Source: Zygnema cylindricum (taxonomy: Eukaryota; Streptophyta; Zygnematophyceae; Zygnematales; Zygnemataceae). From it: 64,000 nt of DNA. Shown here piece by piece: positions 34,937 to 47,200 of the stretch; positions within the stretch are counted from its first letter, which is position 1, and each line of letters opens with the position of its first letter. The stretch is from contig JBBHKE010000712.1 of NCBI GenBank assembly GCA_037447655.1, positions 62,001 to 126,000 on the forward strand. Reading direction: 5' to 3'. The notes beneath the pieces are model-generated. The model was not told the origin of the DNA, did not search any database, and worked only from the letters and a program-made list of their open reading frames with translations. Both the position numbers and the translations under genes were made by a program.

Positions 34937-35153
34937 CACCGCCAATCGTTATTAGCGTTGTGTACGCTAATTCCGTCCCGCTTTTTTTAATTTTTAATCT
35001 CAAATAGAATTATCCACACTATTTAAAAAAAACCCTAATTCCTAATTAGAATAGACGATTTCTTCGAAAATTTTCAAATTCCCAATTAGCGTAAACCACG
35101 CTAATTATTCGTATACGCTAAAAAAACTTACACGCTAATAACGATTGGCGGTG
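34937..35153. mobile_element. MITE-3 copy d with perfect inverted repeats
   Basis: It starts CACCGCCAATCGTTATTAGC and ends GCTAATAACGATTGGCGGTG, a perfect terminal inverted repeat, flanked by TA (34935-34936, 35154-35155). The preceding stretch 34466-34929 ends in a further MITE-3 terminus (GATTCGCGGTG). Confidence 0.8.
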
Positions 35154-35155
35154 TA

Positions 35156-35842
35156 GCAGATTCGAGTCTCAAAATCTTTACGAGAAAAAAATTCAGAACG
35201 TGTAATGAATTAAGTGTACGACTTTATAATAATTCATTAAAAATAAAGGTTGACTCGCTGATAGACAGCATCCTTACAGAGAGTCATTTTCGATTCCTAA
35301 AGGTCATTACGTGAAATAGATTGCGGATACATGTTCCATCCAATTCTAATAATGAAAAAAAAAAATACATATTTAAATGTACAAATAAATCGCTTTAATT
35401 ACAGCAGGACAACGTTTACATGTCGTGGTACCTGACATCATTAACAGCCTGCAAATTGACTTTAACTTGTCGTTTACAGACTGTATCGCAAAAGTAACTT
35501 TAACGCTACAATGTGAATAAACATTTACAACTGTCACATTTTTACTTGACAATATTTTGTGGCATTTAGGAATATTTTGAATAGGACATTTGAGAAAATG
35601 TTATTTTGGATTTTTTGGATGCTCGATAAATCGACATACAAAATCAGCTATCACACCATAAAACAGAATTAAATAGAAGCATGCACCTACGCCCTTAGGT
35701 GTACGAATTTGTTCAAATTCACTAAAAAACAAACGTACAGGTGGACTTGTAGTAGTTATAGAGATTCGCCTACAGTGGTTTGTAACAGTCCTCTTTCAAA
35801 GAATCCATTCTGGTCAGTTTCGGTTTCTGGATCAAATCCTAC
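35156..35842. other. Region downstream of the last recognised U2AF65 exon; no exon found
   Basis: I read this on the minus strand for the expected U2AF65 linker and UHM and found neither. In frame with exon 13, the intron-like sequence starts GTAGG and gives a stop codon at once. Confidence 0.4.
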
Positions 35843-38211
35843 CTAGCGGTCGCTCGTCGAACGGTCAAAACTTTGTCTCCCATTTTCATTCCATTAAGGG
35901 CCGCACAAGCAATATCTGTCACATTTGCATCCTGACAAAACAAAACAAAAACAAAATAAAATTAATGTTTCTGTAAAGTGTTTTAGGCTTATCAGGAAAG
36001 TTTTTCAAAAAATTACGGTCACACAGACAGAGAACAACAATAAGCTTTTTCTCCTCGAAAAAAAATTAATGGCATTCAGGAGGAGAGTTAAAAGAAAGAA
36101 AATGAATGAGAAGAAACGTAAATGTATGATTTTTCTTGGTGCACACAATACATCGTTGAACAACAATGGAATAGATCCCAGATAAAAAAATAAAAAAAGG
36201 ATTTGGTAAACATCAATTCAAAAAGGTTAGATTTCATTTTTAAATTATAATAATATAAGATTCAGTAAAGAGAAGTAAAAAAACCATTACTTAATAAACA
36301 TATAACCTGGTTTCTATTTTACATAAAAAACGGGGAATAAAAAAAGGTGAAAAAACCCTTACTTGATAAACACAGAAACCATAACCTTTGGAATTTCCTG
36401 TATCTCTATCCTTAACAAGATCGAATGCTCGAAGAGCCCTGCAACACACAACAGGGAAAAAAAGTAGAGCTCAATTTTAAAAAACTGTAATTCATTTTTT
36501 TTAAAGAGGAAAAGTGTCCTATTCCCAAGTTGGAAAAACTGTATTATTCCCAAATTACAACAAGTTGTGAAATGAAATTTTACTTTTCGCATATAATTAG
36601 AGTTCAAAATAGCAGTTATTTTACGAGGAAAAGTACACCGCATTTTAGCGTTAACAAATTTTTTGAGTTAGCTACACTGAATTTTGATTTGCCACAAGGC
36701 TCATTGTGGGCCACTAAACTTAATAGAGTTGATAACAGAAGCTTATCAGTTTGGTTAAGAACACGCACTCAAATTAATGTGATTAACTCTAATAGCGATT
36801 GGCTGGATAATTTTGCACACAAGTAGACAGCCAAATCAAGGAATATTACGCTAAATCCTCTCTAAAAGAAGAAGAAAAACTCACCCAAAAGATGAAAGCA
36901 ACTCTTTTATTTGTTCTTCTGTAAGATAATACGGAAGTCCTCCAACAAAAATACGATCCGGGCCATCAGCTCCTCCAGCGGCACTGAAAAGAACAAAACA
37001 ACAAATCAGAAAAAAATTAAGAAAAACAAAAATTCTCCATACGAAAGAAAATAATTATAATTTAAGAACCAATTCTCCTAGAATTTAAGAACGACGTCTC
37101 ATATTGGACAGTCCACAACTACAATAATGTAAGACACCTCTCCTATTCAAAACATTAACAAAAAAAAAATGACGGTTTCACAGCCGAAGAAAAAACCTAA
37201 ATACAACGCGAAGAAATGCATAAATCTAGAAACAAAGGGACAAAAAAAACCCAGAAACAAACAAATGGTAAGAACCCAAGCCCAAAACCCCGGAAAACTC
37301 AGAACCCCACCTCCTATAACCCGAAATCCGTCAACATCCGAAGTCACGAGATTCAAAAGATGGACAAACAACCCAGCCCAAAAAAAACCCAAAGAGAAAA
37401 AAAGAAAAAAATGGTCTGGGTTAAAAAAAAGAAAAGTGGTCCAGAAAAACAAAAACAGGAAATAAATACGTCAAACTATGGGTCAAACAAATGAAAAGTG
37501 GTAAACAAAACAAAAAAAAGGGGTACCAAAAAACTCTGGGTTTGAGTAAATTGGAATCACTACAAAACTCTGGGTTAAAAAAAGAGAAGCGGTAGATAAA
37601 CAAAAAAAAGAAATATGACAACACAAAAGTCTGGATTTGAGTGTAAGGAAATAGAATGGATAAGGTAAGTACTTCCGCATTACAGCGACATAAAACAGAA
37701 TATGATACCAGAAGTCGGGGTTAAGGAAACAAAAACAAATAAAAGCCTAGGTTTGAGTAAAAGAAAATAGAAAGGTAAGAAGACAAATGTTGAAAAAAAA
37801 AAACGATACCACAAACGTCTGGGTTTTTGTTAACGTGTTTAACAAAAAGGAAATAAATGGGTGAGAAATGTGTCTCACATTGCAACGACAAAAATGCGAT
37901 ATCATAAACGCCTGGCTTTGAGAAAAAGGAAATGGATGGGTGAGAAAAGAAAAAAAGGGAAACGATACCACAAAAGTTTGAGTATAACTAAAGGCTGAAG
38001 ATGAGTAAAACAAGGAAATAGCCGGGTGAAAAAAGTTTTTCGCATTACAACGATGAGTACCCGGGGGTCAGTCCGACAGCCGCCAAATTTAGATGTGGAC
38101 TCGGCTGGCTCGGGCCGAGAGTGGCCGCCATGGAGGGGTTGTAGTCGCTGGGCCGACGCACTCGCACGGAAACGCCCTGGAGATACAAAGTAAACAGGCA
38201 AAAGAAGAAAG

Positions 38212-38280
<69 letters not shown>

Positions 38281-41200
38281 GTAAAAAAATGACGAGTAAG
38301 GAGAAACATAAAAACATGATGGATAGGATAGAGGAAAAAAGGTAGAAACATGACAAGGAGAGAGAAGAGGAAATAAGCAGAGAAGAAAACATGAGGAAAT
38401 GAGACACAAAAAACCATGAAAATTTCATATGCAAATAAAAAGGAACAGAAAACTAATGAGCAGAAAGAACATGAAAAAAAATGCAGAGGAACCAATCAAC
38501 AGAGAGAAAAGCATTTAAAAATTATAAGAAAGACAAAAAAACATAGAAAATAATAAAGAGAAACTGTTGTAACCGAAAAACATGAAGAAATGATACACAG
38601 AGATGATAGAATTTTTTACGTTTTCGTGTCATTTGCAAACAAGACAAATTTAAAATTAAAAAATCCAAGAAAACATTACCTCGTATATGATGCCATCAAG
38701 GGCCATGGCGTTACTGGCTTCTTCCACAGTTCTACATTCCACAAAAGCGAATCGTTTTTCTTGATTGATGTACACATTCACAACAGCATCACCTGCATCA
38801 AAAAGAGGGAGAGAGAGAGAGAAGGGAGAGAGGGAGAGAGGAAGAGATGGAGAGGGAAGAGGGAGAGAGACATGAAGAGGGAGGGGAGAGGGAGAGGGAG
38901 ATAGAGAATGAGTGAAAAAGCACTGTTTACAATCCCTGAACAGCAATAACACAGAAGCAAAAGAAAAAGAACTAGTGCAGTACTTTATTTTTTGTACTAT
39001 ATGCAAAAAATGAAGTCCTATTTACTAGTCTATGAATTCAAAGACGATATAATCGAGTTTGCCAATAAATATCGATGCTTCCATAACTGCCGATAATCAA
39101 CCCATAAACCTACGGTAATCCGTGTGTAAACCTTGTCCAGACAAAAAAAATCTCGCCAAAACCTACACCAAAGACTTGATTGGCCAAAACTAATTACATT
39201 CGCAAATTATCACTCAAAATGTTTCAAATTCTTTGATAAAGTTCTGTCGGGACAAAATCCACAACAGGGTTTCCACAAAAGCCAAAAGACAAGTTTGACT
39301 GCCCACTGCACATTTCCTGCTGCCCAGATAGAAAAAAAAAATATTCGTTTACATTTTTTGTCAGTTCTGCAAATATCCAAAGTGCGTAATTTGTACGTGC
39401 TCGCACTTTTGTCATGACCAATCCATTTCCTGGATACTTATACAGAAATCTGAGTACTTACGCCTTACGGAACAACCCAGCGGTTCACTTATATTCTCAT
39501 CATTTCATTGGACCACGTGTCCATTTTCATAAAAAATCATTGAGTGCCACAATTTCACCGCAAATTCAGAAAACCGGATCTCATAGACCAGGGTCATCCA
39601 AAGTCAAACATTTGGTACAAATTTAATATAGTACGGATCCTTGTAGCATAAAAACACTGGCTTAGAAAAAAAATGACTGAAGTGTACAAAAATAATTGTA
39701 CGGTCATGGACAACATCGCGATATAGATAACAATATATCGCAATTCCAGGCGACACATACATCGATTATCGAGACCTACCCAAAAAGTGAAGATTGATTA
39801 TCGGCAAACCTGATCAATATACAACACTACTAGTAACTATTTATATAAAGAACTCACCTGGACCTGCTGTATTTCCTCCAATGGCAGCCATGGCTTGACT
39901 GAAGAAGGTGGCAACACTCTGAAACAAATAAAAAGAGAAAAAATCAAAATAGAGGAAAAATCATGAGAGAGAAAAATTCAAAGCAATTTACTGGTAGTCA
40001 ACCAGACTACTAGCATACATAAATAAAATGACGTTGACATTACAGGTGACATCCGCCTAACATCTTTCTTCCTGTGACCATCACTTTGTGCTTTTAAAAA
40101 GTAAGAAGTAAAAAAACAGAGAAGTAAGACTGTCATAATAAGACCATGACTAGTCGATGATAAGAACTGACCCTCACCAACATAAAAAGAAATTGAAGGA
40201 TTTCTCATTTGTTCAAAAAACCTACAAAAGACAGTATCAAGATGAAAAACAAAAAAAAAAAATACAAATGTAACCTATATACAAACCTGTTCATTTGCCA
40301 TAGGTGGGAGCCCTCCCACATAAACTCTCCTCGCATGTCGGGTTGCCTGCAAAGAACCCAAAAAAACAGAAAAACTGACATCAAAACAAATTTAGAAATC
40401 CATCCACTCATTTGCATTACCCCACTTATGCAACAGATGGCAGAGAGAAACTGGACAGACACTAGATGGGGTTCATAAGGCTTAATGGTTAAATAACGTT
40501 TAACAAGTAAGATTAATAAAATTAAATAGTATCCAATTGAACCGAGAACGGGCCATCAGTTTCCAGAGTGTCAGCAACAGGAATTTATACCCATTCTGTC
40601 CGCATCAAGGTAAAAGCCCTAAGGCTCCATCATCAGCCCAGTCGTTTAAAAGACAGGGTTTCTCGGGCTTTGATTAAATAAAATTAATGAATAAACAACG
40701 TTTCACAAATAAGAGTAATTTAATTAAAAAGTCTTCAATCAAACCGAGAACAGGCCATCAGTTTCCAGAGTGTCAGCAATAGGCATTTATACCCATTCTG
40801 TCCGCATCAAGGTAAAAGCCCTAAGGCTCCATCATCAGCCCAAAAGACAGATTTCTCGGGCTTTCATCAGACAACGTATATGAGTAAAATAGCTTTTAAC
40901 AAAGAAGGTAAATTAAATTAATTAATCTCCAATCAAACCGAGAACAGGCCATCAGTTTCCAGAGTGTCAGCAATAGGCATTTATACCCATTCTGTCCGCA
41001 TCAAGGTAAAAGCCCTAAGGCTCCATCCTCAGCCTGTCCTTAAGAAACTTTTCCAAAACTTTTTATTTTTATGCAGGAAAAATTTGCCATATCTGCTCTA
41101 CCCATAGTTCAAATGTGCGAAAATAATTAGAAGCGAGTATTATACATATTTATATAATACACATTAACAAGAGAGTCACCACATAGTTTTTCCAATTGTT

Positions 41201-44200
41201 TTTGCACATTTTGATTATGGTTCGATTATTTGGTCAAATTTGGCTGAACTTTTTCAAACATAAATGACAAATCTAGAAAAAACCATAAATCACACAAAAA
41301 TACCTACAAGGCAATAAAAAGAAAAAAACAACACAATCTCAAACCACATTAAACTCCGGTGCCCATCGCTAGGAGTATAAAAAAATTCCCGAGCACTCGA
41401 AAGTAGTTTTTTTCATCACAGAGTTTTCCAAATTCCAACATCACGATTCGAAGGTGAGACAGTTACCCTTTGACTGGTTCCCTAAAAAAATAACAAACTT
41501 CTTTAAATCAATTGTCAACAGTCAAATTTGCAATCGCAAGGTAACAATCCTCACCTTCATGAGGAATTTAAAAAATATGTATGATAATATTTTACACATA
41601 TTTTCGCCTTAATATTATTATTTATTTTTTCTTTATACCTGTGTCCCCATCATAGGAAACATAGAAGGAAACATTCCAGCCATTCCTGGCTGTCCCATAC
41701 CGAGCTGTCCTGCCATTTGACCTGAAAAAACAAAAAAAAAACAAATAATAAGAAGAAGAGGAAGAAGAACAAGAAGAATAAGAAGAAAAAGAAAAAGAAA
41801 CCGGTATGGCAGACAAGTTGAAATACCCCAAAAACCCAAAAAATGAACTAAAACAACATCCCAACAAATAAAAATGGAATAATAAGTAAAATGGGTCAAC
41901 AACGAAGTTGATTGAAAGTTGATTGGCCTTCAATAAACTTTCAGCTAAGTCACATTCACACTGAGAAACATCCTTTTGACAACACAAGAAATTATTGTGT
42001 TTCTTATTGTTTATTTGAGACCCATTTAACAAAATTAGTATTGTTAACTGAAGGTACCATCACTAACAATAGTGATACCTAAAAACCTTATAAATACTAG
42101 TGTTGTGTATCGACAAGGTATTGCCGATAATCGATATGTACCTTTTTTTGGCTTGCCGATAATCGATAAATTGGCACGATATAACGAAACCGGTGTTATC
42201 ATATCGGTTTTTTATTGCGATAACACTGGTACCGATAACTATCGGCGATAATTGTCCTGTTTGTACCCTACAGTTGTACGGTTTATTCCGTCGTACTGAG
42301 CCGCCGTTATTCCGTTACACAGAGTACGGAACAGATTGTTACACGTGGCATGCAACGCTATATACAGTGAAGAATATAATACAGTATATTATAAAATACT
42401 ACTATGTAGCGTACTCTATTTTTTCCACTTATCGCCGATAAGGAATTTGTGGTCTCGGAGCGATATATCAGGACCCTTGACTGTCGATAACCGATAACTA
42501 TCGGTATCGGTGTTATCGCGATAATTTTTTTGCCGATACACCACTAATAAATACTCTTGTTTCCCAAAAACAGTCTCTTTCAAAAGCCATTATTATCGTT
42601 TTCACAAATTTGTTACTTAAATTAATTTAGCAAAATTGTTTTAGCAATTTAGCAGAATTGCTACTTTAACAAATATATTTTTATATCTTACAAAACCCGT
42701 GTGGCAAAAATTGTGGCAAAATTTATTTTTTTATACAGATAATTATTCAGATTAGTATTTGTTATTTGTTAAGATTTAATTACTTGTTATCCTTACCAAT
42801 AGGAGGCATGGCACTTGTGGTTGCAGCCGGGTTGTTCAAAATGCCTGTACCGTCGAAAAGTACAAAAGTACAGTCGAAAAGTACCATTGAACCGTCGTCG
42901 TACCTACCATTGCATGTTAATAGGCCAGAAAGCTAAAAACTGAAAAAATAACGACATATTATTATTACTGCTGACCCGAAGTTGAATTTCTGTGAAAAAT
43001 GGGAAAAAGGTTGTAAAGGGCGAGGAAAAAAAAGGAAGGCAGGTGGTTTGGTTTGAAAGAAATGGGAATCTGGGGAGTGAAGGTAAGCTTTAGCTTGTTT
43101 CTCTCTCACATGTTTGGAACCTTTTTTTGAGTAAGAACCAAAAATGAAGAGAGAATGAAAGTAAAGTTGGGAAGAAAAGGAGGGAGAGGCCATACTTCCA
43201 AAGTCAATGTGACTTCCATACAAAAAACTGTTTTCTTGGGGTTTTCTGTAAGATATTTGTATCTGTAGACTCTAAAAAAGTGCCTGCATTTCGGTTTTGT
43301 GGTATTGACCTATCATGTGGTATTGACCTATCATCTGGATGGTTGGCCGTAAAAAAAAGGAAAGAACAGCAGTATGGTACAAAATCTGTGTGTATGACTC
43401 TCTTTCCCATGTGATAGTTCACTGTAGAAAGCGATGGAGAAGTTCTGAATGTTTCTGTCATGTCTCTGTGACATAGAATTGTGACGAACCCTTCAATAAG
43501 AAATAAGGAGGAGAGGTAGGAAAGGCAAGATAGTGACCATATAAAAATCCTTCCTTGAAAATGGATGTGAGGTATTCTCCCAAGTCACAAATCCTTTTCC
43601 TTCGTTCTCAAAAATATATGCGTTCCCGGAGAAGGAAGAAAGGAAGGAAATTACGACGCTTGAGCTCGAAATAAAATGCCTTTTTTTCTTCAACCACAAA
43701 GTACAAAACAGACACAACACAAAACACCAAAAAACACCAACAAACACCACCAAACGACAAGCGAACGAGCGAAACAAAACACCGATTTCAGTGATTTATC
43801 AAATTTGAAGGTAAAAAACGACTCCATTTTAACAAAAAACCAAAAACTAACCCAAAGTGTCCGGAAAGGAAAAAGAATAAAACACCAGTTTCAGTAATTT
43901 ATCACTTTGATGGTAAAAAAACAACTCTATTTTAATCAAAAACCAGGAAGCTGTTACAGAGAAAGAAAAAAGAAAACAAGACACCAATTTCAGTGGTTTA
44001 ACCACGGAAACTTCTTAATTTTGAAAATAAATAAAGGGCCATAAAACTAGCGACGACGGTGTAGGAAAAACATCCCTGCGTTATTTCTCCTCCCTGTTCT
44101 CTTTTTCCTCTCTTTTCTCTTTTTCCTCTCTTTTCCTTTCCATTTCTTGATAGAAAATTTAGGGTTTAACAAAAAAATGAATGTGCTCTCCTCTTGAGAA

Positions 44201-47200
44201 ACTTTTACCAAACAAGTCAAAAACACTACAGACTTAAAAAAAATCCCTATTCCATGTAGTCCTTCCAGCTTATACCGGGAAAAGCATTCAAAACCCTAAA
44301 AAAACAACCAGAAACCTAAACAAACATAAACATAAAAAAACAACCAAAAACCTAAAAAAAAAAAACCAGAAACTCAACTGCAAAAACTTACCGAATAATG
44401 ATGGTAGCTCATTTAAAAGAAAACTGAATTTTAAAGACAAAAAAAAGTTCCCAGAACAAAATATACAGCTAACTTCATCAGGAATGATTACATGTTGACA
44501 TATTCACACACCAAATAAAGAGATAAATAAATAAATAAATAATAATAAAAAAAAATGTTAGTTACATCTAAACATTGACGTTAACGTTCAATAAATAAAT
44601 GATAAATAGAAAAGGGGGACTAAAAGTGAAGGAAAACGACTGACCTGGCATAGCAACTGGAGCAAGAGTTGCCCCAGGGGGGGCCATGTCAAACCCACTT
44701 GTCCTTTTGCTGAGAACAAAACAAGAAACATCAAAAAATATTGTCATTGTTTTTTGTTGTTGTTTTAAGATTGTCAGAATTTTGTTAGAAGTCAATAAAA
44801 GACAGAGTTGCCACAGGTGGGCCCATCTTAAACCCACTTGTGCTTTTGCTGAGAACAGAACAATAAAAGAAAAAGACCAAAAGTTGACAAAGTTTTGTTA
44901 AAAGCTTGTCAAACCTCTGCTTAAAAATCTGTAAAAGAATGTTTGAATTGAACTCGTACACAGTGTGCAGATATTTATCCATTTGCTTAGAATGAAAACA
45001 GAGACCAAATAATTTGTCAAAAGTTTGTCAGAAAACCCTAAATAACCCTTAAAAACCACAAAACAAAACTAAAAGCACCAAAAAACTGTAAAATAACACA
45101 AAATTCACCCCAAAAAAATCCTAAAAAAAACCCTGAAAATCCTAAAAACAAGCCCTAAAAAAAAACTCTAAAAAAACACTAAAAACCCAGAAAAACCTAA
45201 AAATAAAAACTTCTTACGCTCTCCTCTCCCCTCTGTCACGAGATCGAGAACGAGATCGTGATTTGGAGGCATCTCTGGACCTCCTCCTCCTCTCCCGGTC
45301 TCGGTCATAATATTCTCTATCTCGGTCTCCACGATCCCCCCGATCACCACGATCTCTATCATCTCGACTGCTTCGACTGCCAAAAAAACAAAAAAAGGGG
45401 AAAAAAAAAAACATTAGGAGACTACACCACCTATGGTTTTGGGCGTTTAGGATCGAATGGTGTTAATGCGAAAATAGAATATATAATAATAATGTAGTCT
45501 AAGGAGACGTGACACATTGTAGTCCACTCCTTTAAAAAGTGTCATTAGCTCCATTTTATGTTTTTCGGCGAAACAAAGTCCCGACCGATTTACTGTTGTT
45601 AAACTCTAATAACGAAGGGCAGTGTACTGCATACCGTAAAACACTATTCCCGAAGACATAATTAGGAAAAAAGTGATAATTAGGAAATAATAAGTATGAT
45701 TAGAACTGCTTTAATGTTAAAAATTCTATTCCCGGTGCAAAAATGGCGTGGATGATTCTGAGCCGCTAAAAAATCCAGTGCTAAGAAAAAGGATTTATCA
45801 TCATCACACTTATGGAGACTCATAGTGTATCTCACTACACCGGTGATAAGTTTGTGATTTTAGGGTTTCAAATAACAGTTAACCCTGACAATTAGTCTCA
45901 ACATCTATGCACTCCAATAATGATAGGTTAAAAAAACGGAAACAAAAAGTTATTCAAACTAAAAGTTCCTAGTTTGAACAAAATAGAATTGTACTTATTG
46001 TGACAATTATAATTATAAGTTCCAACAACAAACGACAAAATAAGCACTTCTTGCAAACATCTTTGTTAGATAATCCATAAACAAGCCGATGTCACTGAAC
46101 GATGTAGATTCTTAGATCAGGGTTCCTTTCTCTCCCACTCTGTCCCTCTTTTTCCCCTCTCTCCCCCTCCTCTCTCGCCCCCTCTCCCTCACCCTCTCCC
46201 TCTCCCTCACTTTCTCCCTCCATCTCCCCCTCCCCCTCTCTCTCCTCCCTCTCCCCTTTCAGAAGGGATTCCTGACGGCAATCATCACCAGTGCCTCCTC
46301 CCCCTCCCCTCCATTCCTCTCTCTCTCCCTCTCTACTTCTCTCTTCCCCTCCCTCTCTACTTCATTCTTAATGATTTAAGAGTGTAGTTTCAACGGTCTT
46401 AAGTAAATAAATGAAGTACCACCTAACCGATCCGCCGAAATCCAATCTATTATTATAAAAAGTGACCCCAGACGATCTTCTAAAAAAAAGAAGACTCGCA
46501 TCGTGATCGTTGGTCAAAAAACGAACTAGAGGTCCTTCTAGTCTGTTGGGGCAAATTCCAAAAAAGGCACGGAAAACACTGCACTAAAAAACAGCGGGAA
46601 AAAATAGTGAAGAGTTTGAAACAACTGTGAAGAGTTTGAAACAGGTGCCAAATAGCAAAAATAAGACGTTGGTCCCATGTAAGCAAATGTAAATGATCAA
46701 AAGAAAAAATACATAGCACTATTATGCAAAAACAAAAAATTGGAGAAAGTCTAGCTCGATCTTTTTTTAATATATTAGATCTAATTCTACAAAAGAGATT
46801 CGGCATAATGGGATTAAAAAATAGAAGAATAGAGTTTGGAAAAGTTCGAGAGTTGGGAGAGGAAAAGGGAAAAAAAAATATGGGCAGAAAAACAAACAGC
46901 TAGATGATCAAATTGGAAAATCAAACAAGTTTACAAGTGAGGGCAGTCCACAACACGAGATAGGGGAAAATAATGAGATAGAAAGAACTAGAGGAAAATA
47001 TAGATTCAAGAAGACGAGTGCGTGGAAAGAGAGTAGTGATCTAGGGAGCAGGTTTACTCATTTATAATAGCTAATGAGTGGTGTACAAATAAAGTTAGTG
47101 AGGTAGAGGAAAAAGATAAAATCGAGAAAATGTTAGGGGGGACTTGCACTAAAAAAGAAAATATAATATCTCCTGTGATTGGCTCATGACCAGATCTAAA

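Noticed and set aside
37902-38495. Long minus-strand frames with Ser/Leu/Phe repeats
   Set aside because: They run through the (CT)n tract and intronic repeats of U2AF65. Only the exon 10 part is coding, and it uses one defined frame.
45425-45624. MITE-3 copy in U2AF65 intron 2
   Set aside because: Only the right end (CTAATAACGAAGGGCAGTG) resembles the family. The left end does not form an inverted repeat, so I did not list it.
46261-46310. Extra exon in the 300-bp repeat (the strip with TTCCTGACGGCAATCATC)
   Set aside because: It has no splice sites in a useful phase, and exons 2 and 3 already join in frame.
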